From an uncultured Flavobacteriaceae bacterium (GTDB lineage Bacteria; Bacteroidota; Bacteroidia; Flavobacteriales; Flavobacteriaceae): a DNA stretch of 64,000 bases. A model generated the notes under the pieces. It ran no database searches and was not told the origin of the DNA. It saw only the letters and a list, made by a program, of their open reading frames with translations. Where the stretch lies: positions 470,778 to 534,777 of the forward strand of contig CANMSI010000004.1 in NCBI GenBank assembly GCA_947500575.1, given 5' to 3'. Below, in pieces: positions 60,399 through 64,000 of the stretch (position 1 is its first letter; every line of letters begins with the position of its first letter). The translations under genes were made by a program, and so were the position numbers.

Positions 60399-61748
60399 CT
60401 ATAAGAATAGTTTTTCTATTTTCTTAATTGCCCTAGGCAAACAGCAGACTACTACTCTATCTCCCTCGGTAATTTGAAAGTCTCCAAGAGCAATAATACC
60501 CTTTCCATCCCTTACAACTCCACCAATAGTAGCAGAACGAGGAAAATCTAATTCACGAATAATTCTTCCGTTTACTTCAGAAGAAGCTTTTACTTCAAAT
60601 TCCAAAATTTCGGCGTTCAAATTATTTAAGCGCGTCATCGCGACCACTTCTCCTTTTCTTATGTATCGGAAAATATTATTAGCAGCTAGTAGTTTTTTAT
60701 TGATCAAAGTATCAATACCAATGGACTGCGAAAGTTGAAAGTAGTCCATATTTTCTACCAGCGCAATGGTTTTTTTAATATGCTTAGATTTTGCTACCAA
60801 GCAAGACATAATGTTCGTTTCAGAATTACCAGTTACTGCCACAAAAGCATCCATCGACTCTAAACTTTCTTCTTCTAGCAATTCCACATTTCTTCCATCC
60901 CCATTAATCACCAAAGCATTGGATAGATCATCTGCTAATTCAAATGCCTTTTCCTTATCCTTTTCTATCAACTTTACATTAAACTTTTGATTACAAAGAT
61001 CCCTTGCAGTCTTAAAGCCAACCTTACTACCCCCTAAGATCATTACATTTTTAATTTCCTTCTTCTCTTTCCCTGTAAGCTTATAAAGCTCATCCACGCC
61101 TTCACCAGAAGTAATAAAATATACCTGATCTTCTTCCTTAAAAACGGTATCTCCTCTTGGAATAATGGTGTACTGGGTTCCTCCCCGCTGAATAGCAATG
61201 GGCATAAAATGTAATTCTGGGAAAATTTTAGCAGCTTCTTTGACCATTTTTCCCACAAAAGGAGCTGTTTTTGGCAAGGATACTCCCACCATGATCAGCG
61301 CCCCATCTTCAAACTCATAGGTATCGTTAAAAGCTGACTGATGCAACAATAATTGAATTTCTGTTGCTGCCAGTTCTTCTGGGGAAATGAGCTCATCTAT
61401 TCCCAAGGCTGTAAAATCTATCTTCTCCCGATCATCAATAAATTCTGTATTGGAAATTCTAGCAATGGTTCTTTTACTCCCTAGCTGCTTGGCTAATAAG
61501 CAAAGGGTAATATTCGTAGTCTCTGAAGAGGTCACCCCAATTACCAAATCTGAACTTTCCACTTGTGCATCCTTTAACACAGCAATAGAAGTAGCATCTC
61601 CTTTTAAAACTCTGATGTCGAGATGCCCATCAGCATAGGTTAAACTTTCCTTATTGCTATCTATTAAGGTAATATCTTGTGATTCAAAAGAGAGTAGTTT
61701 TGCCAAATGAAAGCCTACCTCACCCGCGCCGGCAATTATAATTTTCAT
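60399..61748 (-). CDS. trkA: Trk system potassium uptake protein TrkA
   Basis: 449 residues of duplicated RCK units. The first Rossmann motif is IIAGAGEVGFHLAKLL at the start and the second MILGGSKVGFKTARDL near residue 233. Each is followed by a TrkA_C part. It binds NAD(H)/ATP and gates TrkH. The start codon overlaps the stop of a 32-codon upstream ORF (ATGA), which suggests coupling. trkH follows after 6 bp. Confidence 0.96.
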   Translation of the reverse strand: MKIIIAGAGEVGFHLAKLLSFESQDITLIDSNKESLTYADGHLDIRVLKGDATSIAVLKDAQVESSDLVIGVTSSETTNITLCLLAKQLGSKRTIARISNTEFIDDREKIDFTALGIDELISPEELAATEIQLLLHQSAFNDTYEFEDGALIMVGVSLPKTAPFVGKMVKEAAKIFPELHFMPIAIQRGGTQYTIIPRGDTVFKEEDQVYFITSGEGVDELYKLTGKEKKEIKNVMILGGSKVGFKTARDLCNQKFNVKLIEKDKEKAFELADDLSNALVINGDGRNVELLEEESLESMDAFVAVTGNSETNIMSCLVAKSKHIKKTIALVENMDYFQLSQSIGIDTLINKKLLAANNIFRYIRKGEVVAMTRLNNLNAEILEFEVKASSEVNGRIIRELDFPRSATIGGVVRDGKGIIALGDFQITEGDRVVVCCLPRAIKKIEKLFL

Positions 61749-61843
61749 CTATCAAAAATGGGTTTTTCTGGGTATATCTTACTGATATCTCTGGCGGCTA
61801 GCACATCTGGTCGTAGCCCACGGTACAAAAGCTTAAAGCTCAT
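61745..61843 (-). CDS. 32-residue ORF upstream of trkA, translationally coupled
   Basis: The frame encodes MSFKLLYRGLRPDVLAARDI then SKIYPEKPIFDR, of ordinary mixed composition. Its TGA stop overlaps the trkA start in the arrangement ATGA, and no other start lies nearby. Position and overlap suggest a small protein or leader peptide cotranscribed with trkA-trkH. No homologue is recognised. Confidence 0.5.
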   Translation of the reverse strand: MSFKLLYRGLRPDVLAARDISKIYPEKPIFDR

Positions 61844-61984
61844 ATTGTGAAAGGTTTGCAAAAAGTTGCGTTACAAAATTACAACAATTTATTTTGTTGT
61901 TCCTTATAACACCTTAGTAAAACAAAGAATCGCCAGTATTATTGTATATTCTGCTAAAACAGACCTTAGATATCATCTATATCT

Positions 61985-61992
61985 TATCTTTG
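61985..61992 (+). promoter_or_regulatory. Bacteroidota -7 box for menG-porT (TATCTTTG)
   Basis: TATCTTTG lies 18 bp before the menG ATG at 62010. Its presence inside a longer open frame (from 61866) is the reason the inner ATG is preferred. Confidence 0.55.
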
Positions 61993-62009
61993 CCGAAAAA
62001 TTGCCCTAT

Positions 62010-62738
62010 ATGGCTAAAAAAGTACATCCCTATAAAGATTCCGAGCTTGGTAAAAAAGAACAGGTAACCAAAATGTTCGATGCCATTTCTGGTGAATATG
62101 ATGGTCTTAACAGAGTTATTTCATTTGGAATTGATGTACGATGGAGAAAAAAAGTAGTCCGTCTTTTAAAAGAAAAACAACCCAAGACCATTCTAGACAT
62201 TGCCACTGGCACTGGAGATTTAGCAATAGAGTTGGTGCATACTGGAGCTGAGAAGATTGTAGGTTTGGATATTTCCCCCGGCATGCTTGAAGTTGGAAAA
62301 GACAAAGTAGCCACTAAGAAACTAGACAACACCATAGAAATGATTGTGGGAGATAGCGAAAATCTACCCTTTGACGAAGCTAGTTTTGATGCCATTACTG
62401 TTGCTTTCGGAGTGCGTAATTTTGAAACATTGGATAAGGGTTTATCTGAAATTTATAGGGTATTAAAACCAGGTGGCACATTGGTAGTTCTAGAAACTGC
62501 TGTTCCTACTAAAACTCCTTATAAACAGGGCTACCATTTATACACAAGAAACGTATTACCCCTTATTGGAAAACTCTTCTCCAAAGATAATTCTGCCTAT
62601 GGCTATCTTTCCGAATCCGCATCAGTTTTTCCGCATGGTGTCGCCTTCAACAATATTTTAGCTAAAATTGGGTTTATAGCTATAGAGAATATGCCTCAAA
62701 CATTTGGGGTCGCTTCTATATATGTTGCTACAAAATAG
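62010..62738 (+). CDS. menG: Demethylmenaquinone/ubiquinone C-methyltransferase
   Basis: 242 residues from the ATG at 62010 (MAKKVHPYKDSELGKKEQV). The frame is open further upstream, but the -7 box lies inside that extension. UbiE/MenG features: VTKMFDAISGEYDGLNRVIS, the SAM motif ILDIATGTGDLAIELVH, NLPFDEASFDAITVAFGVRN, EIYRVLKPGG and ending ASIYVATK. It adds the last methyl of menaquinone, fitting the quinone of Na+-NQR. porT follows after 1 bp, a pairing known in flavobacteria. Confidence 0.96.
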   Translation: MAKKVHPYKDSELGKKEQVTKMFDAISGEYDGLNRVISFGIDVRWRKKVVRLLKEKQPKTILDIATGTGDLAIELVHTGAEKIVGLDISPGMLEVGKDKVATKKLDNTIEMIVGDSENLPFDEASFDAITVAFGVRNFETLDKGLSEIYRVLKPGGTLVVLETAVPTKTPYKQGYHLYTRNVLPLIGKLFSKDNSAYGYLSESASVFPHGVAFNNILAKIGFIAIENMPQTFGVASIYVATK

Positions 62739-62739
62739 T

Positions 62740-63438
62740 ATGAAAAGACTTTTTTTACTTTTAGTGTGCGGCTTTGTATGCTGTTATACTGCTCAGGCTC
62801 AGTTTAATGAGAAACCCATTATCAATCTGGAAACCTATGATGAACCTTTATTAAATTGGGGATATTTCTTAGGGTTTAACCAGTACGATTTTAAATTTGA
62901 ATACAAAGACAACATTCAACAAGATATTCTTGTCAACAAAACTTTCGGATTCAATGTGGGGTTAATTGGTGAAATGCGTATTAACCAATTTTTAGATCTT
63001 AGATTGGAGCCAGGCTTACATTATACGCAACGAGATTTAGGCTTCCCTGGTTTCACTGAAGAGCAAGACGCCATACGAGAAGTAAAATCAACCTACATTA
63101 ATTTCCCTGTACTGCTAAAAGTAAGTACCAAGCGACTAGGAAACTGGAAACCTTTTCTTATTGGCGGAGCTTCGGCATCTTTAAACCTTAGTTCCAATGA
63201 AGATAGTTTGGATGACAATAGTAGTGGTACCTTTAGATTAAAGAAAAACACCTTCTATTACGAAATGGGATTTGGTATCGAATTTTACACCGAATATTTT
63301 AAATTTACACCTTCCATAAGAGGCGTATTTGCTATTACTGACGAACTAGTGAGAGATGAAGATCCTAACAGCCCTTGGACAGGAAATATAGAAGCCTTAC
63401 GTACTAGAGGAATTTTTATAAACTTTACCTTCGAATAA
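62740..63438 (+). CDS. porT: Type IX secretion protein PorT
   Basis: 232 residues from the ATG at 62740, 1 bp after the menG stop; an in-frame ATG at 62704 lies inside menG. The leader MKRLFLLLVCGFVCCYTAQ is followed by QFNEKPIINLETYDEPLLNW, GYFLGFNQYDFKFEYKDN and a beta-barrel ending RGIFINFTFE, matching PorT/SprT. It is an outer-membrane component of T9SS. The menG-porT order supports the call. Confidence 0.9.
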   Translation: MKRLFLLLVCGFVCCYTAQAQFNEKPIINLETYDEPLLNWGYFLGFNQYDFKFEYKDNIQQDILVNKTFGFNVGLIGEMRINQFLDLRLEPGLHYTQRDLGFPGFTEEQDAIREVKSTYINFPVLLKVSTKRLGNWKPFLIGGASASLNLSSNEDSLDDNSSGTFRLKKNTFYYEMGFGIEFYTEYFKFTPSIRGVFAITDELVRDEDPNSPWTGNIEALRTRGIFINFTFE

Positions 63439-63447
63439 GAGTTTTAA

Positions 63448-64000
63448 TTAAGTTCTTCGTACTTCTCCCAGCAGTATCGCTGCTGCCATCGCCACATTTA
63501 AACTCTCTGTTGTTTTCTTTCCGTATTGCGGAATGGTAATTTTATGATCCATAAGCGTCTTTAAAGTAGAAGAAATTCCCTTACCCTCATTGCCTAACAA
63601 CAAAATCCCTTTTTCAGGAAGTTTGTTTGCATAAATAGAATCCCCGTCTAAAAAAGTCCCATAGGCAGGTACAGGAGCTTCTTGGATAAAAGTTTCCAAA
63701 TCAGTATAAAGCATATGTACTCTAGTAATAGAACCCATAGTGGCTTGTAACACCTTAGAATTATAACAATCTACGGTTTGTTTAGAGCATACAAGGTGCT
63801 GAACTCCAAACCAATCACACAACCGAATAATGGTACCCAAATTCCCAGGATCTCTAACATCATCAAGTGCTACAATCCAATCCGAAAAACTAGGACGTGT
63901 AGGTTCAGGAATGTAAAACACACCTAGGATACCATTGGGAGATTGTAAACCACTCATCCGTTTTAGCTCGGATTCCGTTATCAGATGAACCACATCAGGC
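63448..64000 (-). CDS. TrmH/SpoU-family RNA 2'-O-methyltransferase (5' end outside window)
   Basis: The visible part (about 184 codons, open to the window edge) is the SPOUT domain with the three motifs: ALDDVRDPGNLGTIIRLCDW, KGILLLGNEGKGIS and HKITIPQYGKKTTESLNVAMAAAI. The knot-forming glycines and the Arg/Asn of the SAM site are intact. The N-terminal substrate-binding part lies beyond the right edge; a GTG at 63993 is internal. It methylates rRNA or tRNA ribose; which site is not known. It ends 9 bp from the convergent porT gene. Confidence 0.93.
   Translation of the reverse strand, partial: PDVVHLITESELKRMSGLQSPNGILGVFYIPEPTRPSFSDWIVALDDVRDPGNLGTIIRLCDWFGVQHLVCSKQTVDCYNSKVLQATMGSITRVHMLYTDLETFIQEAPVPAYGTFLDGDSIYANKLPEKGILLLGNEGKGISSTLKTLMDHKITIPQYGKKTTESLNVAMAAAILLGEVRRT

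Noticed and set aside
61866-62009. Extended N-terminus of menG
   Set aside because: It would cover the TATCTTTG promoter box; family members start near MAKKVHPY.

Overview
The window is a stretch of an AT-rich chromosome from a member of the Bacteroidota, almost certainly a marine Flavobacteriaceae (Maribacter/Zobellia-like in flavour; the genus is a guess). The evidence is four kinds of type IX secretion (T9SS) gene (PorP/SprF-like, PorT, the plug protein, and cargo with gliding-motility-type C-terminal domains), a complete Na+-NQR operon, -7 boxes of the TAnnTTTG type just upstream of many genes, almost no Shine-Dalgarno sequences, and several flavobacterial families (DUF6702-like, DUF6747-like, DUF3667). 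I see no rRNA, tRNA, CRISPR array, insertion sequence or prophage. Nearly all of the window is ordinary, densely packed chromosome; the stretch at about 51-55.5 kb looks accessory.

Layout. 0-6.4 kb: the end of a hybrid histidine kinase, lpxK, a Nif3-like/coiled-coil pair, kynurenine 3-monooxygenase and a ClpP paralogue. 6.8-11.6 kb: a large FG-GAP T9SS cargo protein with its PorP/SprF-like partner, then a lipoprotein. 11.6-17.1 kb: an MFS transporter divergent from an AraC regulator, kynureninase plus GNAT, an O-methyltransferase, PAP2 and TatA. 17.2-22.5 kb: a five-gene minus-strand operon of three tandem paralogues with carboxypeptidase-regulatory-like domains, a DUF6702-like protein and an M1 metallopeptidase. 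22.6-31.6 kb: pepE, then the most striking region, two copies of a two-gene surface cassette. Each cassette has a fibre-like protein followed within a few bases by a protein with a T9SS type-B sorting domain. The second fibre carries 38 consecutive 22-residue repeats, 66 bp each and in perfect register, and ends in a C1q/TNF-like domain.

31.8-38.4 kb: M15 and M48 peptidases, a tiny DUF6747-like protein, an ankyrin protein, gpmI, a BtuF-like protein without a signal peptide, map and a methyltransferase. 38.4-46.0 kb: apbE, a small conserved gene and nqrFEDCBA on the minus strand. 46.1-50.9 kb: the T9SS plug protein, a DUF3667 protein, apaG and pruA. 51.1-55.8 kb: a SIR2-like protein followed by small proteins and lipoproteins. 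Three genes here have broken or suspicious reading frames: a VOC gene with a frame-shifting deletion, a membrane protein split at a T9 run, and a small glycine-zipper protein ending at an A8 run. 55.8-64 kb: rsmG, a desaturase, an aminotransferase, trkH/trkA (trkA preceded by a 32-codon ORF whose stop overlaps its start), menG-porT, and the end of a TrmH-family methyltransferase.

Functional links: menG-porT, the plug gene and the PorP/SprF-like gene belong to the secretion machinery that would export the 6.8 kb cargo and the two CTD partners at 25.3 and 30.5 kb. ApbE would attach FMN to NqrB/NqrC of the neighbouring sodium pump. KMO and kynureninase are two steps of tryptophan catabolism encoded about 8 kb apart. 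TatA and the twin-arginine-like leader of the M15 peptidase imply a working Tat pathway. Many start codons were moved downstream of the longest possible reading frame because of signal peptides, promoters or terminators; this is stated in each entry.
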